Assembly: GCF_014700075.1 (NCBI RefSeq)
Contig: NZ_JACXBU010000006.1
Coordinates: 367,033 to 431,032 of the forward strand
Length of the DNA: 64,000 bases
Origin: Pseudomonas sp. JM0905a
Lineage (GTDB): Bacteria; Pseudomonadota; Gammaproteobacteria; Pseudomonadales; Pseudomonadaceae
Direction: 5' to 3'
Part shown: positions 9,766-16,488 of the stretch, one piece after another
Layout of the letters: each line of letters begins with the position of its first letter
Numbering within the stretch: position 1 is the first letter of the stretch
Notes under the pieces: model-generated
Told to the model about the DNA's origin: nothing
Databases searched by the model: none
Seen by the model: the letters and a program-made list of their open reading frames with translations, nothing else
Program-made: the position numbers and the translations under genes

Positions 9766-11874
9766 GTGAACCCGGTAATCAAGAAGTTCCAGTTCGGTCA
9801 ATCGACCGTTACCCTCGAGACTGGCCGTATCGCCCGTCAAGCTTCCGGTGCCGTTCTGGTCACCATGGATGAAGACGTCACCGTTCTGGTGACCGTGGTT
9901 GGCGCCAAGCAGGCCGACCCGGGCAAGGGTTTCTTCCCGCTGTCCGTCCACTACCAGGAAAAAACCTACGCCGCTGGCCGTATCCCCGGTGGTTTCTTCA
10001 AGCGTGAAGGCCGTCCTTCCGAGAAGGAAACCCTGACCTCGCGCCTGATCGACCGTCCGATCCGTCCGCTGTTCCCGGAAGGCTTCCTGAACGAAGTTCA
10101 GGTCATCTGCACCGTGGTCTCCACCAACAAGAAGACCGATCCGGACATTGCTTCCATGATCGGTACTTCCGCTGCCCTGGCCATCTCCGGCATTCCGTTC
10201 AACGGCCCGATCGGTGCCGCTCGCGTGGCCTACCACGAAGAAGCCGGCTACCTGCTGAACCCGAACTACGAGCAGCTGAAAGCCTCCGCCCTGGACATGG
10301 TCGTTGCCGGTACCGAAGACGCCGTGCTGATGGTTGAGTCCGAAGCCCAGGAGCTGACCGAAGACCAGATGCTGGGCGCCGTTCTGTTCGCCCACCAGGA
10401 ATTCCAGTCCGTGATCACCGCGGTCAAGGAATTCGCTGCCGAAGCCGGCAAACCGGCTTGGAACTGGTCCGCCCCGGCTGAAAACACCGCTCTGCTCAGC
10501 GCCATCAAGGCCGAGTTCGGCGAGGCCATCTCCCAGGCCTACACCATCACCATCAAGCAGGACCGCTACAACCGTCTGGACGAGCTGCGTGACCAGGTCA
10601 TCGCCCGTTTCGTTGGCGAGGAAGAAGGTCAGTTCCCGGCTGGTGAAGTGAAAGACGCCTTCGGCCTGCTGGAATACCGCACCGTTCGCGAGAACATCGT
10701 CAACGGCAAGCCGCGTATCGACGGCCGTGACACCCGCACCGTGCGTCCGCTGAAGATCGAAGTCGGCGTGCTGGACAAGACCCATGGTTCCGCCCTGTTC
10801 ACCCGTGGCGAAACCCAGGCCCTGGTCGTTGCCACCCTTGGCACCGCCCGTGACGCACAGCTGCTGGACACCCTGGAAGGCGAGCGCAAGGACGCCTTCA
10901 TGCTGCACTACAACTTCCCGCCCTTCTCGGTAGGTGAGTGCGGTCGTATGGGCAGCGCCGGCCGCCGCGAAATCGGCCACGGCCGTCTGGCCCGTCGTGG
11001 CGTTTCCGCCATGCTGCCGAAAGGCGACGAGTTCCCCTACACCATCCGCGTGGTTTCCGAGATCACCGAATCCAACGGTTCCAGCTCCATGGCTTCCGTC
11101 TGCGGCGCTTCCCTGGCCCTGATGGACGCCGGCGTGCCGATGAAGGCGCCGGTTGCCGGTATCGCCATGGGTCTGGTGAAGGAAGGTGACAAGTTCGCCG
11201 TCCTGACCGACATCCTGGGCGACGAAGACCACCTGGGCGACATGGACTTCAAGGTAGCTGGTACCGCCAAGGGCGTAACCGCGCTGCAGATGGACATCAA
11301 GATCAACGGCATCACCGAAGAGATCATGGAGATCGCTCTGGAGCAGGCTCTGGAAGCGCGTCTGAACATCCTCGGCCAGATGAACCAGGTAATCGCCGAG
11401 TCCCGCAGCGAGCTGTCCGCCAACGCTCCGACCATGATCGCGATGAAGATCGACACCGATAAGATCCGCGACGTCATCGGCAAGGGCGGCGCCACCATCC
11501 GTTCGATCTGCGAAGAGACCAAGGCCTCCATCGACATCGAAGACGATGGCAGCGTGAAGATCTTCGGCGAGACCAAGGAAGCTGCCGAGGCCGCGCGTCA
11601 GCGCGTTCTGGGTATTACCGCTGAAGCCGAAGTGGGCAAGGTGTACGTGGGCAAGGTCGAGCGCATCGTCGACTTCGGCGCCTTCGTCAACATCCTGCCG
11701 GGCAAAGACGGTCTGGTGCACATCTCGCAGATCAGCGACAAGCGCATCGACAAGGTCACCGACGTTCTGCAGGAAGGCCAGGAAGTCAAAGTCCTGGTTC
11801 TCGATGTCGACAACCGTGGTCGCATCAAGCTGTCGATGAAGGACGTGGAAGCTGCCGAAGCTTCCGGCGTCTGA
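9766..11874 (+). CDS. pnp: Polyribonucleotide nucleotidyltransferase (PNPase)
   Basis: 3'-5' phosphorolytic exoribonuclease and degradosome component. It has 702 residues from a GTG start ([20 protein letters not shown]), preceded by AGAAGGAAA. There are two RNase PH-like domains (residues ~1-210 and ~310-540). The second carries the active-site region [20 protein letters not shown] and [17 protein letters not shown], whose Asp residues bind the metal. A KH domain near 555-615 has [11 protein letters not shown], and the C-terminal S1 domain near 620-690 has [19 protein letters not shown]. Followed by a strong terminator. Complete and ordinary. Confidence 0.98.
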   Translation: MNPVIKKFQFGQSTVTLETGRIARQASGAVLVTMDEDVTVLVTVVGAKQADPGKGFFPLSVHYQEKTYAAGRIPGGFFKREGRPSEKETLTSRLIDRPIRPLFPEGFLNEVQVICTVVSTNKKTDPDIASMIGTSAALAISGIPFNGPIGAARVAYHEEAGYLLNPNYEQLKASALDMVVAGTEDAVLMVESEAQELTEDQMLGAVLFAHQEFQSVITAVKEFAAEAGKPAWNWSAPAENTALLSAIKAEFGEAISQAYTITIKQDRYNRLDELRDQVIARFVGEEEGQFPAGEVKDAFGLLEYRTVRENIVNGKPRIDGRDTRTVRPLKIEVGVLDKTHGSALFTRGETQALVVATLGTARDAQLLDTLEGERKDAFMLHYNFPPFSVGECGRMGSAGRREIGHGRLARRGVSAMLPKGDEFPYTIRVVSEITESNGSSSMASVCGASLALMDAGVPMKAPVAGIAMGLVKEGDKFAVLTDILGDEDHLGDMDFKVAGTAKGVTALQMDIKINGITEEIMEIALEQALEARLNILGQMNQVIAESRSELSANAPTMIAMKIDTDKIRDVIGKGGATIRSICEETKASIDIEDDGSVKIFGETKEAAEAARQRVLGITAEAEVGKVYVGKVERIVDFGAFVNILPGKDGLVHISQISDKRIDKVTDVLQEGQEVKVLVLDVDNRGRIKLSMKDVEAAEASGV

Positions 11875-11892
11875 TAATCGCCAGGCAATAGA

Positions 11893-11923
11893 AGAGAGGG
11901 CCCCTTGCGGGCCCTCTTTTTTT
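11893..11923 (+). terminator. Intrinsic terminator after pnp
   Basis: Stem GAGGGCCC / GGGCCCTC with a CTTGC-type loop and a run of seven T. Confidence 0.9.
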
Positions 11924-11963
11924 GCCTGGAGAATGGCAAACCGCCACTGTACCTGGATCAGTC

Positions 11964-13382
11964 ATGGACAAGACGCTCTGCCAGTACCACCCAGCCCAAC
12001 CCGCGACCTGGCACTGCGTGCCTTGCCAGCGCCATTTCGGCGATTGCTGCATTCCCCTCAACGCTGATGCCCCTGACGACAGCCCGGCCTGCCCTCTGTG
12101 CCGCAGCGAGCTCACCTTCCTCGGCGCGGCCAATACCGCCCAGCCGTTCTGGGAGCGGCTGCCGCAGTTCTTCGCCTATGGCCTGCAGACCAGCCCGCTG
12201 GTGTTCAGTGCCTTGCTGGCCCTTGCCGGCCTGTTCATGCCGCGTTCGCTGATCCTCTGGAGCACCCTGCTGAGCGTGGCCACCAAGTATTTCCACAGCG
12301 TGATCGAGTCCAGCAGCGAGGGCGTGCGCGAAGCGCCGAGCCTGATGAGCGCCTTCGGCGGCGACGGTTTCTCACTGTTCATCAAGCAGGTGGCGGTCTT
12401 CGCCATTGCGCTGGGAGCGCTCTGGCTGGCGGCGGACTTCAACAGCGAAACCATCTTCTGGGTGGTCAACATCGCCATCGTCCTGCTGCTGCCCGCGAGC
12501 ATCATCCGCCTGGCGCTGAGCAAGGAACTGGGCGCGGCCCTCAGCCCCGACCAGGTGGGTGAAGTGATCAAGGCCATGGGCTGGCGATACCTGATTCTCT
12601 GCGCCTTTCTCTTCATCCTCTGGCAGTCCCCGAGCTATGTGGCCTGGATGCTTTCCGGCGGCCTGCCCAGGGTGGTGCTGATGCCCATCGCCACCTTCCT
12701 TTTCGGCTACTTCGGGGTGGTGATGTGCAGCATGATGGGCTACGCGGTGTTCCAGTATCAGGGCGCGCTGGGCTTTGCCATTGCCGAGGAGGGCACCCAA
12801 CAGGGGATGCCGGAGAGTGAGTGGCGCCGCCGCAAGGCCCTGGCCGAGGCCGAGATCCGCCTCAAGGAAGGCCAAAGTGATGGTGCGCTGGAAACCCTGG
12901 CCAACGCGTTGCGGCGCGATCCGGAGGACTTGCACCTGAACGAGCGCTACCACCAGCTGCTGTTTGGTTTGGGGGCTCACGAGCGCTGCCTGCGTCATCT
13001 AAACCACTATCTGCCTCTGGCCGCCCGCCAGAACCCGGCATTGGCCGCCACCGCACTGCTCAACGCCCGCCAGTTCAGGGCCGATTTCCAACCTGCCGAC
13101 GCCCTGGTCTGCGAGCAGGTCGCCGGGGCGCTGCTGGATCGGCACAAGGTGCGCGAGGCCCTCAGCCTGCTGCGCAACTTGCACCAGCGCTTCCCTGATT
13201 ACCCGCACATTCCGCGCGCCTACCTGCTGGCGGCCCGTGGTTTCGCCGAAGGCCTCGGGCAGTTGGAGCCGGCGCAGAAGCTACTGGCCTACATCCGCAC
13301 GCGCTATCCGGCCTCGCCGTTGCTGGATCAGGTCAGTGCCCTTGAGGGCACTATCGCGAAGCTGGGTAGCGCCAGCCGCTGA
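11964..13382 (+). CDS. Zinc-finger, membrane and TPR-type protein of unknown function
   Basis: No specific function recognised. I start at ATG 11964 (MDKTLCQYHPAQPATWHC), because the further-upstream in-frame codons overlap the pnp terminator; this gives 472 residues. The first ~55 residues hold paired Cys/His ligands (CQYHP, WHCVPCQRHFGDCC, CPLCRSEL), like a B-box or double zinc ribbon. Residues ~75-270 contain about five hydrophobic membrane segments (for example FSALLALAGLFMP and FILWQSPSYVAWML). After residue ~290 the protein is helical, with TPR-like repeats (DGALETLANALRRDPEDLHL and PADALVCEQVAGALLDRHKV). The domain order suggests an inner-membrane scaffold with two cytoplasmic interaction modules. 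It stands alone between pnp and the BON gene. Confidence 0.8.
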   Translation: MDKTLCQYHPAQPATWHCVPCQRHFGDCCIPLNADAPDDSPACPLCRSELTFLGAANTAQPFWERLPQFFAYGLQTSPLVFSALLALAGLFMPRSLILWSTLLSVATKYFHSVIESSSEGVREAPSLMSAFGGDGFSLFIKQVAVFAIALGALWLAADFNSETIFWVVNIAIVLLLPASIIRLALSKELGAALSPDQVGEVIKAMGWRYLILCAFLFILWQSPSYVAWMLSGGLPRVVLMPIATFLFGYFGVVMCSMMGYAVFQYQGALGFAIAEEGTQQGMPESEWRRRKALAEAEIRLKEGQSDGALETLANALRRDPEDLHLNERYHQLLFGLGAHERCLRHLNHYLPLAARQNPALAATALLNARQFRADFQPADALVCEQVAGALLDRHKVREALSLLRNLHQRFPDYPHIPRAYLLAARGFAEGLGQLEPAQKLLAYIRTRYPASPLLDQVSALEGTIAKLGSASR

Positions 13383-13397
13383 GTCCGTTTTCATCGT

Positions 13398-13437
13398 GCA
13401 GTCTGCAACGCCTCAGTGGCGTGAACATGCAGACTGC
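13398..13437. promoter_or_regulatory. Palindrome upstream of a sigma54 promoter (candidate activator site)
   Basis: Perfect 10-bp inverted repeat GCAGTCTGCA (13398-13407) / TGCAGACTGC (13428-13437) separated by 20 bp, which itself contains a small GCC/GGC hairpin. Its centre is about 114 bp upstream of the expected start site of the -24/-12 promoter at 13506. That distance is typical for a sigma54 activator's enhancer. The activator is unknown. Confidence 0.5.
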
Positions 13438-13505
13438 ATGCAAGCGGATGCTTGGCTGTTTTCCTATCTCATTGATCTGGTGGATCTTTTTCTTCGTTGG
13501 AAAGC

Positions 13506-13520
13506 TGGCACAGGCCTTGC
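13506..13520 (+). promoter_or_regulatory. Sigma54 (-24/-12) promoter of the BON-domain gene
   Basis: TGGCAC (13506-13511), five bases, TTGC (13517-13520): an exact match to the TGGCAC-N5-TTGC sigma54 consensus, with GG and GC ten bases apart. It lies 70 bp before the BON gene start, in a 207-bp intergenic region, and points to it. Promoter activity is inferred. Confidence 0.65.
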
Positions 13521-13589
13521 GATATTCCTGCTGAGCCTGCAACCAGGAGCTTGTTGCAGACGTTCCGGAGAAGAGAGGAGACCCACCTC

Positions 13590-13949
13590 ATGAAACAGAC
13601 TTTCACCAAATGGACCTTTGCCGCTGTCACTGCCGCCGCCATGAGCCTGCCGTTCGCGACCGGCGCCTATGCAGAAACCAGCGGTCATCCGATGCTGGCA
13701 GCCAGCGAGACCATGCAGAAAGCCGAAGACGCGGTCTCTGATACCTGGATCACCAGCAAGGTCAAATCCACCTTCCTGGCCGACAAGAACCTCAGCGGGA
13801 TGGACATCAAGGTTGAAACCAACCAGGGCGTGGTCGCGCTGTCCGGTACGGTGCAGAGCGACGCCGAACGTGATCTGGCCATCGACACCGCCAAGGGCAT
13901 CAAGGGTGTCACTGCGGTTTCCGCTGACGGCCTGAAGTCCGCCGAGTAA
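13590..13949 (+). CDS. BON-domain periplasmic protein (OsmY-like)
   Basis: Predicted exported stress-type protein of 119 residues. I start at ATG 13590 (MKQTFTKWTFAAVTAAAMSL), because GAGAGGAG lies 8 bp upstream and a clean signal peptide follows, with likely cleavage after AYA at residue 28. One BON domain spans residues ~50-115: DTWITSKVKSTFLADKNLSG, IKVETNQGVVALSGTV and DLAIDTAKGIKGVTAV. BON domains are thought to bind phospholipid or other surfaces, and E. coli OsmY has two of them. It matches the PAO1 position next to pnp (PA4739, from memory). A sigma54-type promoter lies upstream, unusual for an osmotic/envelope gene. Its substrate is unknown. Confidence 0.85.
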   Translation: MKQTFTKWTFAAVTAAAMSLPFATGAYAETSGHPMLAASETMQKAEDAVSDTWITSKVKSTFLADKNLSGMDIKVETNQGVVALSGTVQSDAERDLAIDTAKGIKGVTAVSADGLKSAE

Positions 13950-13970
13950 CTGCCGTCCAGGCAAATGCAC

Positions 13971-14002
13971 AAGGCCCCGCATGTACGGGGCCTTGTCGTT
14001 TG
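13971..14002. terminator. Bidirectional terminator between the BON gene and rhomboid
   Basis: Stem AAGGCCCCG (13971-13979) / CGGGGCCTT (13986-13994) between two converging genes. A T-rich tail (GTCGTTTG) follows on the + side. Confidence 0.75.
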
Positions 14003-14007
14003 TGGGG

Positions 14008-15462
14008 TCAGCGCGCCAGGTGCTGCTGGTAGAGCGCCAATTGCCGGGTCTGTTCCGCTTCGGGGAAGGCCCGGCGCAGGTACTGGCCGAGTTCGCCCAC
14101 TCCGCGCAGGTCCTGGCGCTGACCGAGCTGCTTGGCCAGCTGCAGCGTCAGGCCGGGGAGTTGCGGCGGCACCGGGGTTACCTGGCAGAGGCGTCGCCAC
14201 GGCGCCATGGCACGGGTGCTGTCGCCAGCCTTGATCAGCCGTTGCAGCAGGTGCAGCAGCACGGCCGGGTGCTGCAGCAGACGCTGCTGCGAGTCCGCCA
14301 CATCGTCCGCGAGCTTCTGCAGCAGCGGCAGGGCGGCGGACTGTTCCGGCAGGGCGAACAGTTGCTTCAGCACGGCGGCCAACAGGGGCTTGTCCTGTCG
14401 GCTCTTGGCCAGCGGATAGAGACGCTCCAGCAGTGCCAGCCGGCCGGGATAGCGTAGCAGCATGTCCAGGCCGCGAGGCGCTGCCTGGTCGAGGGCGAAC
14501 CGCCCGATCAGCTGGTCCAAGGCGGCCAGTTCGCGCTTGAAGGGAGCGTCCGGGTCTTCCTTGCTGAGGTACGCCTCGTCCACCTTGAGGAAGCCCATCC
14601 GGTGCAGCAGCCAGGTGGCCAGGAAGCCGAAGGCCAGGCCACCGAGGTGCGCGTAGTAGTTCACGTGGTCGTCGGCCAGCAGGACGCCATACAGCTCCTT
14701 GCCCAGCCAGGCGGGGAATATCCACAGGGCGGGGGCCTTGAAGTAGCCGATCAGCGGGCCCAGCCAGTAGAAGAAGCGAATCTTGCGTAGCCCGTATACG
14801 CCGATGGTCATGCCCATCAGCCCCGATACCGCGCCGGAGGCACCGATGCCTGCCACCCAGACAGGGTCCAGTGCCCACCAGAGCAGGTGCGAGGCCAACC
14901 CGCTGGCCAGGTAGAGGCCGAGGTAGACCCAGCGTCCCAGGGCCGCTTCCAGGGCGAAGCCGCAGATGAACAGGAAGATCATGTTGCCCAGCAGGTGATC
15001 GAAGCTGCCGTGCAGGAACATGGCGCCGAACAGGCCCTGGACGCTGAACTTGTTGGGAATGAAGCCAAAGCGCTGGGCGCTGATCTTGTCCCGTGCCGCC
15101 TCGGCCTTCTGTCGCGCCTGTTGCCAGGCGTGATCGGCCTGGTAGGCCGGGTAGCGGTGCAGCCAGTCCTCGAATTCCAGGTCACGCAGGATGATGGCCG
15201 CCAGGTCCTGGCGGCGCATGGCATCGATGGCGTGGCGCTGGTCGGTGTCGAACTTCTCCCGCTCCACCAGGTGGTCGACGAACAGGGCGCGCTCGCGATT
15301 GAGCAGGCCGCCGTCCAGATAGAGTTGCTGGGCCTCTTCGATCCGCGCCTGGTCACCGCCCTGGTAGACGACGTAGATCAGGGTGTTGAGCAGGATCAGC
15401 AGCAGGGTGATGACCGGCGGCCGCCGCCAGTCCAGAGGTTGATCGGCGGGAAGGATGATCAT
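14008..15462 (-). CDS. Rhomboid-family intramembrane serine protease with helical C-terminal extension
   Basis: Predicted polytopic inner-membrane protease of 484 residues. The first helix (~16-33) is followed by a ~100-residue charged loop. The rhomboid core runs from ~130 to ~290, with HGSFDHLLGN (conserved His and Asn), the catalytic serine in GIGASGAVSG (Ser209) and the catalytic histidine in YYAHLGGLAFG (His272). Residues ~300-484 form a soluble Leu-rich helical region, perhaps TPR-like, that is absent from minimal rhomboids such as GlpG. It is the last gene of a minus-strand run after three DUF2845 genes, 10 bp after the nearest. Substrates cannot be predicted. Confidence 0.9.
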   Translation of the reverse strand: MIILPADQPLDWRRPPVITLLLILLNTLIYVVYQGGDQARIEEAQQLYLDGGLLNRERALFVDHLVEREKFDTDQRHAIDAMRRQDLAAIILRDLEFEDWLHRYPAYQADHAWQQARQKAEAARDKISAQRFGFIPNKFSVQGLFGAMFLHGSFDHLLGNMIFLFICGFALEAALGRWVYLGLYLASGLASHLLWWALDPVWVAGIGASGAVSGLMGMTIGVYGLRKIRFFYWLGPLIGYFKAPALWIFPAWLGKELYGVLLADDHVNYYAHLGGLAFGFLATWLLHRMGFLKVDEAYLSKEDPDAPFKRELAALDQLIGRFALDQAAPRGLDMLLRYPGRLALLERLYPLAKSRQDKPLLAAVLKQLFALPEQSAALPLLQKLADDVADSQQRLLQHPAVLLHLLQRLIKAGDSTRAMAPWRRLCQVTPVPPQLPGLTLQLAKQLGQRQDLRGVGELGQYLRRAFPEAEQTRQLALYQQHLAR

Positions 15463-15472
15463 TGCGCGCGGC

Positions 15473-15763
15473 TCAGTTGCGCTTGCTGTCGATTTCGCTG
15501 AGGCGGCCGCCGACGAATCTCAGGTAGTGGTACATGCCGTTGGCGGGGCCGTAGACCCACTCCTCCACCTGCATCTCCTGGCGCCCGCTGGTGGTCTCCG
15601 AATAGCCAATGAAATCGCGGGAGGCGGGCTCGCCGCACTTGCGCTGAACCTCGACGCTGCGATCGCCGATGCTCACGAGATTGCTCTCGCAGCGGAAGGT
15701 GCTGGCGTTTGCCGCGAGGGGCAGAAGGAGGGCGGCTGCGAAGAGGCAGGCGAGGGCTTTCAT
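15473..15763 (-). CDS. DUF2845 family secreted protein (copy 3)
   Basis: Short exported protein of unknown function, 96 residues. A signal peptide (MKALACLFAAALLLPLAANA) precedes a ~75-residue domain with two conserved cysteines (FRCESNL and RKCGEP) and the family block VEEWVYGPANGMYHYLRF. It is the third of three tandem paralogues and is nearest to copy 2 in its ending (IDSKR). It lies 10 bp upstream of the rhomboid gene. The two Cys in the periplasm may form a disulfide; this is inference. Confidence 0.85.
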   Translation of the reverse strand: MKALACLFAAALLLPLAANASTFRCESNLVSIGDRSVEVQRKCGEPASRDFIGYSETTSGRQEMQVEEWVYGPANGMYHYLRFVGGRLSEIDSKRN

Positions 15764-15825
15764 GGGGCGGGCATCCTGTCCGTGGGCTGTAAGGCGCTGA
15801 GCCTAGCATTCCGCCCGAGAGGCTG

Positions 15826-16131
15826 TCAGTTACCGCGTTTGCTGTCGATATTGCGCAGCCGATTGCCCTCGAAACGGAGGAACTGGTACATGCCGTTGCG
15901 CGGCCCGTAGACCCATTCCTCGACTCGGACCTCGTTGCGCCGGTAGTACTCGTCTACCACTTCCTTGAAGCCCAGGTCGGCGCGGCTGATCGGCTCGCCG
16001 CACTTGTCCAGCACTTCGCGGGTGGTGTCGTCGAGGCTGATGAGGTTGCTGTTGCAACGCAGGGTGGAAGAGGCCTGGGCATTGCCCACGGCAAGCAGCA
16101 GGGACAGGCAGAAGAGAACGCGGCGTTTCAC
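15826..16131 (-). CDS. DUF2845 family secreted protein (copy 2)
   Basis: 101 residues with signal peptide MKRRVLFCLSLLLAVGNAQA. The mature part keeps the family pattern LRCNSNLISL, LDKCGEP, VEEWVYGPRNGM and FEGNRLRNIDSK. A five-residue insertion (around VVDEYYRRNE) distinguishes it from the other two copies. It lies between copies 1 and 3, with gaps of 58 and 62 bp, so the three are probably one transcription unit. Function unknown. Confidence 0.85.
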   Translation of the reverse strand: MKRRVLFCLSLLLAVGNAQASSTLRCNSNLISLDDTTREVLDKCGEPISRADLGFKEVVDEYYRRNEVRVEEWVYGPRNGMYQFLRFEGNRLRNIDSKRGN

Positions 16132-16189
16132 GGGGATGTCCGAGGATCGGTGGGAGGTGGCTACAGCCTACACCCGGCGCCCTGGTGCG

Positions 16190-16480
16190 TCAGGGGCCGC
16201 GCTTGGTTTCGATTCGAATCAGGCGATTGCCCTCGAAGGTGAGGATGCTGAGCATGCCGTTGTTGGGGCCGTACACCCATTCTTCCACGGTGAATTCGCG
16301 GTTGTCGTAGGAACCCAGGGTGTAACCGACGAGGTCACGATGCACCGGCTCGCCGCATTTCTGCAGGACTTCGAAGGGGCGGTCGCCGAGGCTGACCAGC
16401 TTGCTGCCGCAGCGCATGGTCTCCGCCCCGGCCGGCGTGGCCAGGGCGAGGGTCAGCAGGGCGAACGGCAGCATGCGCAT
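16190..16480 (-). CDS. DUF2845 family secreted protein (copy 1)
   Basis: 96 residues with signal peptide MRMLPFALLTLALATPAGA. It has the family pattern MRCGSKLVSLGDRPFEVLQKCGEP and VEEWVYGPNNGM, ending FEGNRLIRIETKRG. It begins 8 bp after the stop of the DUF748 gene, so it is probably translated from the same message. It is the most divergent of the three copies at its C-terminus. Function unknown. Confidence 0.85.
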   Translation of the reverse strand: MRMLPFALLTLALATPAGAETMRCGSKLVSLGDRPFEVLQKCGEPVHRDLVGYTLGSYDNREFTVEEWVYGPNNGMLSILTFEGNRLIRIETKRGP

Positions 16481-16488
16481 GTGGCCTC

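Noticed and set aside
9691..11721. 676-codon minus-strand frame through pnp
   Set aside because: Antisense shadow of pnp, with Gly/His/Val-rich composition and no recognisable motif.
13383..13589. A csbD gene next to the BON gene, as in PAO1
   Set aside because: No frame matching CsbD was found on either strand of the 207-bp gap or downstream.
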